A DNA stretch of 64,000 nucleotides from assembly GCA_002353485.1 (NCBI GenBank), contig DEJS01000005.1, positions 106,216 through 170,215 on the forward strand. The letters are read 5' to 3'. The translations under genes and the position numbers were made by a program. Of the stretch, positions 50,688 to 58,673 are shown one piece after another (the stretch's first letter is position 1; each line of letters begins with the position of its first letter). Source of the stretch: Prevotella sp. UBA2742 (GTDB lineage Bacteria > Bacteroidota > Bacteroidia > Bacteroidales > Bacteroidaceae). The notes below the pieces were generated by a model. The model was not told the DNA's origin. It saw only the letters and a list, made by a program, of their open reading frames with translations, and made no database searches.

Positions 50688-50701
50688 GAATTTGCAAATT
50701 C
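50688..50701. promoter_or_regulatory. 14-bp palindrome at the predicted transcription start
   Basis: GAATTTGCAAATTC is a perfect palindrome that begins 6 bp after the -7 box, covering about +1 to +14 of the CoA-transferase transcript. The position is typical of a repressor operator. The regulator is unknown. Confidence 0.5.
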
Positions 50702-50711
50702 TAGTATTAAT

Positions 50712-52217
50712 ATGGCTTATACACGTATGACTGCTGCAGAGGCTGCAGCATTGATTAAGAATGGCGACAACATCGCCATGAGTGGCTTCACACCGGCCGG
50801 TGTGGCCAAGGCAACAACCAAAGAGCTGGCTCTTATCGCCGAGGCAGAACATGCCGCAGGCCGAGAGTTCAAGGTAGGCATCTTTACCGGTGCTTCTACC
50901 GGTCAGTCTACCGATGGCGTACTGGCTAATGCACAGGCCATCAAGTACCGTGCTCCCTACACCACCAATCCCGACTTCCGCAAGCACGTCAACCTGGGGG
51001 AGATACCTTACAACGACCTGCACCTGAGCCACATGGCACAGGAGCTGCGCTACGGCTTCTATGGCGAAGTAGACTGGGCTATCCTTGAGGTGTGCGACAT
51101 CGAAGAGGCCGGCAGCGACTATCACGTCTATCTCACTGCCGCCGGCGGCATCTCGCCCACGGCAGCCCGTCTGGCCAAGAAGGTCATCCTCGAGCTCAAC
51201 GCCTTCCACAACCCTAATGCCAAGTACATCCACGACGTCTATGAGCCGCTGGACCCTCCCTATCGCAAGGCCATTCCCATCGAGCATGTCGGCGACCGCA
51301 TCGGCATGCCCTATGTCTCCATACCAAAGGACAAGGTGGTGGGTGTCGTCGAGTGCAACATTCCCGATGAGGCACGCGCCTTCAAGGACTCCGACCCCGT
51401 GACCGACAAGATCGGCTTCCTAACGGCCGAGTTCCTGGTTGACGAGATGCACAAGGGCCGTCTGCCCAAGGAGTTCCTGCCCCTGCAGAGTGGCGTAGGC
51501 TCAACAGCCAATGCCATCCTCGGCGCACTGGGCGAAGACAAGCACGTGCCCGACTTCAATATCTATACCGAGGTCATTCAGAACTCCGTCATCGAAATGA
51601 TGCTCAGCGGCCGTGTCAAGGACGCCTCTGCGTGTTCGCTCACCGTGTCTAACGAATGCCTCATGCAGGTGTACGACAACATGGACTACTTCCGCAACCA
51701 CCTCACACTGCGTCAGAGCGAGATTTCCAACTCGCCCGAAATCATACGCCGCTTAGGTGTCATTGCCATCAATACGGCCATCGAGGCCGACCTCTATGGC
51801 AACGTCAACTCCACCCATATCAGCGGTACTAAGATGATGAACGGCATCGGTGGCTCGGGCGACTTCATCCGCAACGCCTACCTCTCCATCTTCACCTGTC
51901 CCTCGGTGGCCAAGGGCGGCGTAATCTCAAGCATCGTGCCCTTTGTCAGCCATCAGGACTCGTCGGAACACGATGTCAACATCATCGTCACCGAGCAGGG
52001 CATTGCCGACCTGCGTGGCAAGTCGCCCGCACAGCGTGCCGAGCTCATCATCGAGAACTGTGCCCACCCCGACTACAAGCAGCTGCTGTGGGATTACCTG
52101 AAGATAGCCAAGATGGGCCAGACGCGCCATAACCTGCCCGCTGCCTTCGCCATGCACGACACGCTGGCTCGCAAGGGCGACATGAAGCTTACCGACTTCG
52201 CAGAATACGTCAAATAG
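50712..52217 (+). CDS. Acetyl-CoA hydrolase/succinate-CoA transferase family protein
   Basis: 501 residues of the class I CoA-transferase (Cat1/Ach1-like) family. The catalytic glutamate lies in IIVTEQGIADLRGKSPAQRA, and the N-terminus carries NIAMSGFTPAGVAKATTKEL. It moves CoA between acetate/succinate (or hydrolyses acetyl-CoA), joining acetate release with succinate or propionate metabolism. It has its own promoter with a heptad array like that of pta-ackA, and a strong terminator 20 bp downstream. The precise acyl donors are inferred from the family. Confidence 0.92.
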   Translation: MAYTRMTAAEAAALIKNGDNIAMSGFTPAGVAKATTKELALIAEAEHAAGREFKVGIFTGASTGQSTDGVLANAQAIKYRAPYTTNPDFRKHVNLGEIPYNDLHLSHMAQELRYGFYGEVDWAILEVCDIEEAGSDYHVYLTAAGGISPTAARLAKKVILELNAFHNPNAKYIHDVYEPLDPPYRKAIPIEHVGDRIGMPYVSIPKDKVVGVVECNIPDEARAFKDSDPVTDKIGFLTAEFLVDEMHKGRLPKEFLPLQSGVGSTANAILGALGEDKHVPDFNIYTEVIQNSVIEMMLSGRVKDASACSLTVSNECLMQVYDNMDYFRNHLTLRQSEISNSPEIIRRLGVIAINTAIEADLYGNVNSTHISGTKMMNGIGGSGDFIRNAYLSIFTCPSVAKGGVISSIVPFVSHQDSSEHDVNIIVTEQGIADLRGKSPAQRAELIIENCAHPDYKQLLWDYLKIAKMGQTRHNLPAAFAMHDTLARKGDMKLTDFAEYVK

Positions 52218-52237
52218 GACATTATAAAACATCTCTG

Positions 52238-52292
52238 AAGAGGGAGTGTCTTAAAACGAGTTAACTCATTTTAACACACTCCCTCTTTTTTC
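52238..52292 (+). terminator. Long hairpin terminator after CoA-transferase gene
   Basis: AAGAGGGAGTGT pairs with ACACTCCCTCTT, continuing through TTAAAA/TTTTAA and an inner GAGTTAACTC palindrome, followed by TTTTTTCTTT. The stem is nearly 25 bp with few mismatches. Confidence 0.93.
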
Positions 52293-52334
52293 TTTACAAA
52301 AGCACCCGTTTCGCGGGCATCCGGCTCCGTCCTG

Positions 52335-52377
52335 TCCTCATTCTATCCTCGTTCTATCCTCGTTCTATCCTCGTTAC
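52335..52377. repeat. 11-bp tandem repeat
   Basis: TCCTCGTTCTA in about 3.9 copies (first unit with A for G). It lies in the 220-bp gap between convergent genes, after the terminator. A GC-rich hairpin GCACCCGTTTCGCGGGC-like stretch precedes it. No ORF or promoter is seen in the rest of the gap. Confidence 0.88.
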
Positions 52378-52438
52378 TTTTTATGTAGACAGAGTGAAAC
52401 GAGATTGAGCGTAAAAAGAGTTAAAATCTGATAAATCC

Positions 52439-54241
52439 TTACTTTACTACCACCTTTTTGCCTTGGTGGAGGTAGATGCCGGGACGCAGGGGCGGCGTCG
52501 CGCGACGGCCGTGGAGGTCGAAGAAGGGGCTGTCGGTACTCTTCTCGGCAGACACGGTGCTGATGGCGGTGCTGCTCTCGTCATGGGTGCCGAGCAGGGT
52601 AAGGGTGACGGTGCTGCCGCTGACAGTGGCCAGATACCAGTCGGAGCTGCCGCCCATGGTACGCATGCGGGTAGGGACGTCGGCCGCGGCACTGCGGGCG
52701 TAGGGGGCGATGTAGTACTGGCCGCCGTCCTGGAAGAGGTCGGCACTGAGCGTAATGTTTGTCTTTATATTGCCCTTCCAGCCCAGACTCATGGTATAGT
52801 CGTTGGTCTGTTTTTTGTTGATAGTGGCGGGATATTCCCTCAGGCAGTTCCACTGGGTGTCAAAGACGGCCACGCCGATGCTGCCGCTCCAGGTGTTCTG
52901 TCCATAGCTGCTGGTGGTGGCTACGGGGGCACACTGACAGCGGGGCGTGTCGGTCCAGGTGGACAGGGTGCTGCCTAAGGTGGTGCTGGCGGCGCTGATG
53001 CTGAACGAGTTGGCATAGAAATGCTCCTGGGGGGTGCCTATGGTTGAGGTGCTGATGCCTACTGTCATGTCCTGGTCGGCGACGTAATAGCGGCTGGAGG
53101 TGAGGGTAGAGAGGCGGAAGCTTCCGTTGCCGTCGCCGTTGAAGCCCCAGTTGACGTGGTAGGTGCCGTCGGGGTTGCAGCCGTCGACGATGAAGGCATG
53201 ACCGCTGTTTTTGTTGGGGTTCTGACCGCCGTAAAGCACGGGCCGGCCGGCCAGCAGCTCCTCCTGTAGCAGCTGGTCCCACTCGTCGGGCGTATAGTAG
53301 TTGCGCTGCAGGTACTGCATGTATGGGTTCATTCCGAAGTAGTGTACCAGGGCGTAGGGCACATTGTTGTCGATAGCCGACGAGCCGGAACTTCTGTAGT
53401 CCGTGTGTACGGCCAGTCCGCAGGCATACATGAGGCGTCCCACGGCCTCGCGCTGCTGCTGTGTGGTGGCAGGGCCGTCCCAGCGGTCGCGGTAGATGTC
53501 GCACATGAGCGACCAGTAGAAGGGGTAGTCGGCAAGGCTCTCGCTGAGGCTTATCTTATTCGTCTGGGTGGTATAGCCTACGGTTCCTGAAGCGCTGTCA
53601 GGGGCACGGTGGGTATAGAGTATCTGTGCCATGGCGGTGGCCACGCAGCCGGTGACGCTGGCCTTATGGGTGCTGGGGTCGGTAGGACAGTAGCGGTTGA
53701 AGACTTCTTCGCCCACGGTGCGGGGGTCGTTGTTGCCCTGGTCCCACTGTGCACTGACCAGGGGCGCCACGCTGGGGAAGGCACGGCGCAGGGCTGCCCG
53801 TGGCGCGTCGGTCACGGCAGCATCGTCAGCCTGTTGCAGATGGCGGTACTCGGCCTCGTACTGGGCCAGCAGCATCTGGAGCCCGCAGGGTATGCGCTGT
53901 GCGTCGAACACCCCCTGGTCGGAGGCTCCGAGCACGGCATGCTGCCGGTCGTCGCCCGAGACGATGACGAAACGCCGGCTGGTCAGGTCGTTGACGATGT
54001 AATAGGGTGCATCGGCACCGTCGCCCTCTTCGGCACTTGCGCTGAGGCCTTCTGTCATGGGAACCAGCTGCAACGCCTCGGCGCCCTGGCTGCGGTTGGC
54101 GGCACTATGGCCGGAGAAATACTGTCGGGCCACGTCGAGTGCCTGTTGTGGACTGCGGCGCTGGGCATGGACTGACATGGCGGTGGCGAGAATGACGAGG
54201 ACGGCGAGTGGCGTCAGTAAGCGGTTGGAAAAATGCTTCAT
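52439..54241 (-). CDS. Secreted C10 (streptopain-like) cysteine protease with T9SS-type tail
   Basis: 600 residues: signal peptide with cleavage before Gln27 (MSVHA|QRRS), Spi-like propeptide (about 28-150), then the C10 protease domain with Cys199 in VTGCVATAMAQIL and His348 in NSGHAFIVDGCNPDGTYHVNWGF. Beta-rich extension to about 570, and a C-terminal end FDLHGRRATPPLRPGIYL followed by GKKVVVK, the pattern of type IX secretion tails in Prevotella. The enzyme should be exported, processed and placed on the surface or released. ATG 54241 is used because the earlier ATG lies in the promoter. Confidence 0.93.
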   Translation of the reverse strand: MKHFSNRLLTPLAVLVILATAMSVHAQRRSPQQALDVARQYFSGHSAANRSQGAEALQLVPMTEGLSASAEEGDGADAPYYIVNDLTSRRFVIVSGDDRQHAVLGASDQGVFDAQRIPCGLQMLLAQYEAEYRHLQQADDAAVTDAPRAALRRAFPSVAPLVSAQWDQGNNDPRTVGEEVFNRYCPTDPSTHKASVTGCVATAMAQILYTHRAPDSASGTVGYTTQTNKISLSESLADYPFYWSLMCDIYRDRWDGPATTQQQREAVGRLMYACGLAVHTDYRSSGSSAIDNNVPYALVHYFGMNPYMQYLQRNYYTPDEWDQLLQEELLAGRPVLYGGQNPNKNSGHAFIVDGCNPDGTYHVNWGFNGDGNGSFRLSTLTSSRYYVADQDMTVGISTSTIGTPQEHFYANSFSISAASTTLGSTLSTWTDTPRCQCAPVATTSSYGQNTWSGSIGVAVFDTQWNCLREYPATINKKQTNDYTMSLGWKGNIKTNITLSADLFQDGGQYYIAPYARSAAADVPTRMRTMGGSSDWYLATVSGSTVTLTLLGTHDESSTAISTVSAEKSTDSPFFDLHGRRATPPLRPGIYLHQGKKVVVK

Positions 54242-54262
54242 TAAGGAAGTAGTTTTGGTTTG

Positions 54263-54270
54263 CAAAGTTA
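54263..54270 (-). promoter_or_regulatory. C10 protease promoter
   Basis: The minus strand reads TAACTTTGCA, 21 bp before the protease ATG. Confidence 0.78.
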
Positions 54271-54318
54271 CAAAATAGTTTTGGTTTTCAAAAGAAAATG
54301 GATGATTATTTCTGTAAG

Positions 54319-55248
54319 TCAGAACTTTTCTGCTGATTTCTTATTGCGTGGGTGGTGTTCCAGTATTTGCTGGCGCAGCGTTGACACGTCGATGTGGGTG
54401 TATATCTCGGTAGTCCCGATAGACTCGTGTCCTAACATGGCCTGAATGGCCCTAAGGTCGGCCCCGCCTTCCAGGAGTACGGTGGCAAAGCTGTGGCGGA
54501 GGGTGTGAGGCGAGATGGTCTTCTGAATGCCCGCCAGGGCTGCCTGCTGCTTTATCATGATAAGTATCATGGTGCGTGTAAGATGCGCACCGCGGCGGTT
54601 CAGGAATACGTAGTCTTCTTCGCCCGGCTTGATGTTCATCGTGTCGCGGTCCTGGAACCAGTAGTGCAGTTCATTGATGGCTTTTGGCGAGATGGGGACA
54701 AGCCGTTCCTTGGAACCTTTGCCGAACACCCGGATGTATTGTTCGTCCAGGTAGAGGTCGGACATCTTCAGGCTTACCAGCTCGCTGACGCGCAGTCCGC
54801 ACGAGAAGAGTACTTCTATGATGGCGCGGTTGCGGTGCCCCTCCCACTTCGAGAGGTCGATGCTGCTCTCCAGGGCGTCCACCTCCTCGGCTGACAGGAT
54901 CTCAGGCAGATGTTCGCCCAGGACGGGCGATTCCAGCAGCTCGGAAGGGTCGTCGTCGCGATAGCCGTCCATCTGTAGGAAACGGAAGAAGGAACGTACG
55001 CCACTAAGGATGCGGCATTGTGAGCGTGGGTGAATGCCGATATCGTGGAGCCCTGCAGCAAAGTGCTGCAAGTCGGATAGTTGTACGTCGTAGACACTGA
55101 TGCCCTCCTGACCCTCGATGTAGTCCAGCAGCTTCTTGAGGTCACGGCGGTAGGCATCCAGCGTGTTCGGAGAATATCCACGTTGCAGTTTCAGGTATCT
55201 TTCGTAGGCTCTTGCGATATTTGTCTCTGTTTTCTTGTCTGTTTCCAT
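54319..55248 (-). CDS. xerD: Tyrosine recombinase XerD-like
   Basis: 309 residues. SAM-like core-binding domain (1-100, with LQRGYSPNTLDAYRRDL) and a catalytic domain with Arg in SCGLRVSEL, HTLRHSF, GH in AMLGHESIGTTEIYTHI and the nucleophile Tyr in EIYTHI. It probably resolves chromosome dimers at dif with a partner recombinase. No att sites or phage genes lie near, so a housekeeping Xer role is more likely than an integrase. The upstream open frame crosses both divergent promoters, so METDKK at 55248 is used. Confidence 0.92.
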   Translation of the reverse strand: METDKKTETNIARAYERYLKLQRGYSPNTLDAYRRDLKKLLDYIEGQEGISVYDVQLSDLQHFAAGLHDIGIHPRSQCRILSGVRSFFRFLQMDGYRDDDPSELLESPVLGEHLPEILSAEEVDALESSIDLSKWEGHRNRAIIEVLFSCGLRVSELVSLKMSDLYLDEQYIRVFGKGSKERLVPISPKAINELHYWFQDRDTMNIKPGEEDYVFLNRRGAHLTRTMILIMIKQQAALAGIQKTISPHTLRHSFATVLLEGGADLRAIQAMLGHESIGTTEIYTHIDVSTLRQQILEHHPRNKKSAEKF

Positions 55249-55257
55249 TTTATTTCG

Positions 55258-55265
55258 TACTTTTG
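55258..55265 (+). promoter_or_regulatory. aroQ promoter
   Basis: TACTTTTGCC, 29 bp before the aroQ ATG. Four bp from a divergent -7 box for xerD. Confidence 0.75.
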
Positions 55266-55269
55266 CCTG

Positions 55270-55277
55270 CAAAATTA
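55270..55277 (-). promoter_or_regulatory. xerD promoter
   Basis: The minus strand reads TAATTTTGCA, 21 bp before the xerD ATG. The two -7 boxes face each other with 4 bp between, so each polymerase would cover the other's start. Confidence 0.7.
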
Positions 55278-55294
55278 ATAAAAATATTCGGAAT

Positions 55295-55708
55295 ATGAAA
55301 ATCCTGATTGTTAATGGGCCCAATCTGAATCTCCTGGGTACACGCGAGCCGGGCATCTACGGTTCTTCCTCGTTCGAGCAGTATCTGCCCAAGCTGCAGG
55401 CGCTGTATCCTGATGTCGAGATAAGTTATTACCAGAGTAATGTAGAGGGCGAGCTGATTAATAAGATGCAGGAAGTGGGCTTCAGCTATGACGGTATCGT
55501 GCTCAATGCCGGCGCCTACACTCACACGTCGATAGCCTTGCACGACTGCATACGTTCGCTGAAGAGTCCTGTCATTGAGGTGCATATCTCAAATGTCCAC
55601 CAGCGCGAGGAGTTCCGCCATCATTCCTATATCTCGGCGGCGTGTAAGGGGGTTATTTGTGGTTTTGGCCTCGACTCCTACCGTCTGGCTATCGAAGCAC
55701 TGAAATGA
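55295..55708 (+). CDS. aroQ: 3-dehydroquinate dehydratase, type II
   Basis: 137 residues, full length. NGPNLNLLGTREPGIYG has the catalytic loop with Arg and Tyr, LNAGAYTHTSIALHD the active-site Asn and His region, and VEVHISN-type EVHISNVHQREEF the second histidine. It dehydrates 3-dehydroquinate in the shikimate pathway. The next gene overlaps by ATGA. Confidence 0.97.
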   Translation: MKILIVNGPNLNLLGTREPGIYGSSSFEQYLPKLQALYPDVEISYYQSNVEGELINKMQEVGFSYDGIVLNAGAYTHTSIALHDCIRSLKSPVIEVHISNVHQREEFRHHSYISAACKGVICGFGLDSYRLAIEALK

Positions 55709-56334
55709 CGCTGGAAGACTACATCGCCAGCCACATTGACCCAGAGCCTGACTATCTGTATCAGCTTTGGCGGGCTACCAACATCCACATGCTTCATGGA
55801 CGTATGGCGTCAGGCCATCTTCAGGGGCGTCTGCTGAAGATGCTGGTCACCATGATACGGCCTAAGAACATACTGGAGGTGGGCACGTTCAGCGGCTACT
55901 CGGCGCTTTGCATGGCTGAAGGGCTGGAGGATGGCGGTATGGTATATACTTTTGAAATCAATGACGAGCAAGAGGATTTCACCCGTCCGTGGATAGAAGG
56001 CTCGCCGGTTGCTGACAGGGTGCGGTTTATTATCGGCGATGCCATCACCGAAGCGCCTAAGTTAGGCATTACCTTCGACATGGCCTTTATCGACGGCGAC
56101 AAGCGGACCTATGTGGCTACCTACGAGATGGCACTCTCCGTCTTACGCAAGGGGGGCTTTATGCTGGCTGACAACACTTTGTGGGACGGGCATGTGGTAG
56201 ATGCGGCCTACGACCATGACGCACAGACCCGGGGAATTGAGACTTTCAACGATTATGTCTCCCAGGATTCCAGAGTAGAGCGTGTAATATTGCCATTGCG
56301 TGACGGTTTGACGCTAATTCGTAAGCAGAAATAA
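55705..56334 (+). CDS. SAM-dependent O-methyltransferase (family 3)
   Basis: 209 residues. SAM-binding motif ILEVGTFSGYSALCMAEGL, YTFEINDEQ, MAFIDGDKRTY and LADNTLWDGHVVD follow the caffeoyl-CoA/catechol O-methyltransferase family with its metal-binding Asp and Asn. The substrate is unknown; its coupling to aroQ does not imply a role in the shikimate pathway. The ATGA overlap with aroQ fixes the start. Confidence 0.9.
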   Translation: MTLEDYIASHIDPEPDYLYQLWRATNIHMLHGRMASGHLQGRLLKMLVTMIRPKNILEVGTFSGYSALCMAEGLEDGGMVYTFEINDEQEDFTRPWIEGSPVADRVRFIIGDAITEAPKLGITFDMAFIDGDKRTYVATYEMALSVLRKGGFMLADNTLWDGHVVDAAYDHDAQTRGIETFNDYVSQDSRVERVILPLRDGLTLIRKQK

Positions 56335-56352
56335 ATTTTTTTGGCCGAAAAG

Positions 56353-56383
56353 TTGCGTATTTCAATTAAAATGCGTACTTTTG
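56353..56383 (+). promoter_or_regulatory. Lrp-type regulator promoter
   Basis: TTG at 56353-56355, 20-bp spacer, TACTTTTG at 56376-56383; matches the full Bacteroidetes consensus. Leader about 25 nt. Confidence 0.78.
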
Positions 56384-56414
56384 CTTACAATTTGTTAATA
56401 GTCAGTTAAAGCGA

Positions 56415-56879
56415 ATGGATAAAATTGACAATCTTGATAAGAAGATACTCAGTATCTTGTCGAAGAATGCGCGCATTCCTTTCAAGGATGTGGCAGCAGA
56501 GTGTGGCGTGTCGCGTGCTGCCATTCATCAGCGCGTGCAGCATCTGATAGATGCAGGTATCATCATGGGAAGTGGTTTCGACGTCAACCCAAAGAGTCTG
56601 GGATATTCCACTTGTACTTACGTCGGTATCACGCTCGAGCGAGGCTCTATGTACAGGGATGTGGTGGCTTGTCTTGCTAACATTCCTGAGGTGGTGGAGT
56701 GCCATTTCACGACAGGGCCCTATACCATGATGGTGAAGTTGTATGCCCGTGACAACGAACAGCTGATGCAGCTGCTGAACGATAAGCTTCAGGGTATTCA
56801 CGGCGTGATGGCTACCGAGACATTGATATCTTTGGAACAGAGTATAAAGCGCGAGATACCGGTCAATGCAGAGGAGTAA
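56415..56879 (+). CDS. Lrp/AsnC family transcriptional regulator
   Basis: 154 residues: N-terminal winged HTH (KIDNLDKKILSILSKNARIP then VAAECGVSRAAIHQRVQHLI) and C-terminal RAM ligand domain (about 70-145). Such proteins sense amino acids and control their metabolism. The next gene, a peptidase fusion, begins 4 bp after its stop, so amino-acid or gamma-glutamyl compound use may be the target, as inference. Confidence 0.93.
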   Translation: MDKIDNLDKKILSILSKNARIPFKDVAAECGVSRAAIHQRVQHLIDAGIIMGSGFDVNPKSLGYSTCTYVGITLERGSMYRDVVACLANIPEVVECHFTTGPYTMMVKLYARDNEQLMQLLNDKLQGIHGVMATETLISLEQSIKREIPVNAEE

Positions 56880-56883
56880 TGCT

Positions 56884-58671
56884 ATGAGTCATCGTTTCTG
56901 TTGGCAGTCGAAGTTGGCCGAGGCCTACCGGCAGTATCCTGAGGCTCCCTTCAGGCCTGTTATTGGTATAACGGGCAATTATGACGAGAAGTGCTTGAAA
57001 CTCAACGAGGGCTATTACAAGGCTGTCTGGCAGGCAGGAGGTGTTCCTGTCGTCATTCCTCCTCTCGGCGATACCGATGCCATTGTTAATACTCTTGAAC
57101 GTATCGATGGACTGCTGCTCAGCGGGGGAGCTGACATCAACCCTCTTTATGCTGGAGAAGAGCCTTCGACGCGGCTGGGAGGTATCAATGCTGAGCGCGA
57201 CTTGCCCGAATTGCTGATTACACAGCTGGCTTACAACCGGCAGATTCCCATACTCGGAATCTGTCGTGGCATTCAGACGCTGGCCATGACGTTAGGGGGT
57301 AAGGTGAAACAAGACATCTCCGATGTGGCTACCGTCCGCCATTCGCAGGATGCCGACCGCTCGGAGCCCACCCATAGTGTCGTTGTAGAAAAGGACTCCG
57401 TTTTATACACCATCTATAAGGATGCATGGCAAACGCCAGATGCCGACGAGCCCCTGACGCTTTTTGTTAACTCGTTGCACCATCAGGCCGTTTGTGACCC
57501 GGGGGAGCGCTTCCGGGTCATAGCGCGTTCGACTGACGGCATCATCGAGGCTATACAGAGCCGCGAATACAAGAGCATACTTGGTGTACAGTGGCACCCG
57601 GAATGCCTGTCGCCCGAAGACGGCCAGCCCATATTCTCGTGGCTCATTAACGAGGCTACAGACTATCACAATGCATGTAGCCTGCATCGTCGTGTCCTTT
57701 CTCTCGACACTCATTGTGACACGCCGATGCTTTTCCCGGAGGGCGTAGACTTTGGCAGTCGCGACCCCAGAATACTGGTCGACCTCCACAAGATGTTCGA
57801 GGGGCGTCAGGATGCGACCATAATGGTGGCATACGTACCTCAGCCTAAACCCGAAGAGACCTTCCGTTCCAAGGTGGCCTTCGACGTGGCAGGACCTAAG
57901 GAGTATGCTGACCTGCTTTTCGACAAGATAGAGGACATGGCTCGTCGCAACAGTCAGTACCTGGCTTTGGCACGTACCCCCGATGAGCTTTATGCCAACA
58001 AAAGCCAGGGACGTAAGAGCATCATGCTGGGCATAGAAAACGGACTGGCACTTGAAGGCAGTCTGCAGAATTTGCAGCATTTTGCCCGGAGAGGCATTGT
58101 ATATATGACTCTCTGTCATAATGGCGACAACGACATCTGCGACTCTGCCCGTACCACCAATACCCATCATGGCGTGAGCGACTTCGGCCGTCAGGTCATC
58201 AGCGAGATGAACCGTCTCGGCATTATGGTCGACCTCAGCCATGCCCATGAGAAGAGCTTTTACGATGCACTGGAGCTCAGCAGCCAGCCCATTGTATGTA
58301 GCCACAGTAGCTGTCGTGCTCTCTGTGACCATCCGCGTAACCTGACAGACGACCAGATGCGCGCCCTGGCAGCAAAGGGTGGGGTGATGCAGGTGACGTT
58401 CTATCACGGATTCCTGGTCAAGGATGGCGAAGCCACCGTCGTCGACGCCCTCAACCACCTCGACCATGCCATACAGGTCATGGGAATCGACCATGTAGGC
58501 ATAGGAACCGACTTCGACGGTGATGGTGGCGTGCGTGGCATGGCTGATGCCTCTGAGGTGGTCAACTTCACACGTCAGCTCCTTGCCCGGCGTTACTCTG
58601 AACAGGACATCGAGAAAATATGGGGAGGCAACTTCCTGCGTGTCATGCGCCAGGTTCAAAGTGTAAGATAA
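56884..58671 (+). CDS. Fusion of gamma-glutamyl hydrolase-like (C26) and membrane dipeptidase-like (M19) domains
   Basis: 595 residues with no signal peptide. Residues 1-258 are a class I glutamine-amidotransferase-like hydrolase (PuuD type) with Cys127 in GICRGIQ and His238, Glu240 in GVQWHPE. Residues 268-595 are an M19 dipeptidase with metal ligands His277 and Asp279 in LDTHCDTP, Glu in GIENGLAL, VDLSHAHE, VCSHSSCRAL and IGTDFDG. Both active sites look intact. It may cut gamma-glutamyl bonds and then the released dipeptide. A strong GAGGAG site 8 bp before ATG 56884 sets the start. Coupled to an Lrp regulator. Confidence 0.9.
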   Translation: MSHRFCWQSKLAEAYRQYPEAPFRPVIGITGNYDEKCLKLNEGYYKAVWQAGGVPVVIPPLGDTDAIVNTLERIDGLLLSGGADINPLYAGEEPSTRLGGINAERDLPELLITQLAYNRQIPILGICRGIQTLAMTLGGKVKQDISDVATVRHSQDADRSEPTHSVVVEKDSVLYTIYKDAWQTPDADEPLTLFVNSLHHQAVCDPGERFRVIARSTDGIIEAIQSREYKSILGVQWHPECLSPEDGQPIFSWLINEATDYHNACSLHRRVLSLDTHCDTPMLFPEGVDFGSRDPRILVDLHKMFEGRQDATIMVAYVPQPKPEETFRSKVAFDVAGPKEYADLLFDKIEDMARRNSQYLALARTPDELYANKSQGRKSIMLGIENGLALEGSLQNLQHFARRGIVYMTLCHNGDNDICDSARTTNTHHGVSDFGRQVISEMNRLGIMVDLSHAHEKSFYDALELSSQPIVCSHSSCRALCDHPRNLTDDQMRALAAKGGVMQVTFYHGFLVKDGEATVVDALNHLDHAIQVMGIDHVGIGTDFDGDGGVRGMADASEVVNFTRQLLARRYSEQDIEKIWGGNFLRVMRQVQSVR

Positions 58672-58673
58672 TT

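Noticed and set aside
54319..55248. Phage or mobile-element integrase
   Set aside because: The recombinase has the length and motifs of XerD, its neighbours are core genes, and no att repeats, tRNA disruption or cargo genes are nearby.
57403..58659. 418-codon frame antisense to the dipeptidase fusion
   Set aside because: Shadow frame; the sense strand encodes two domains with intact active sites.
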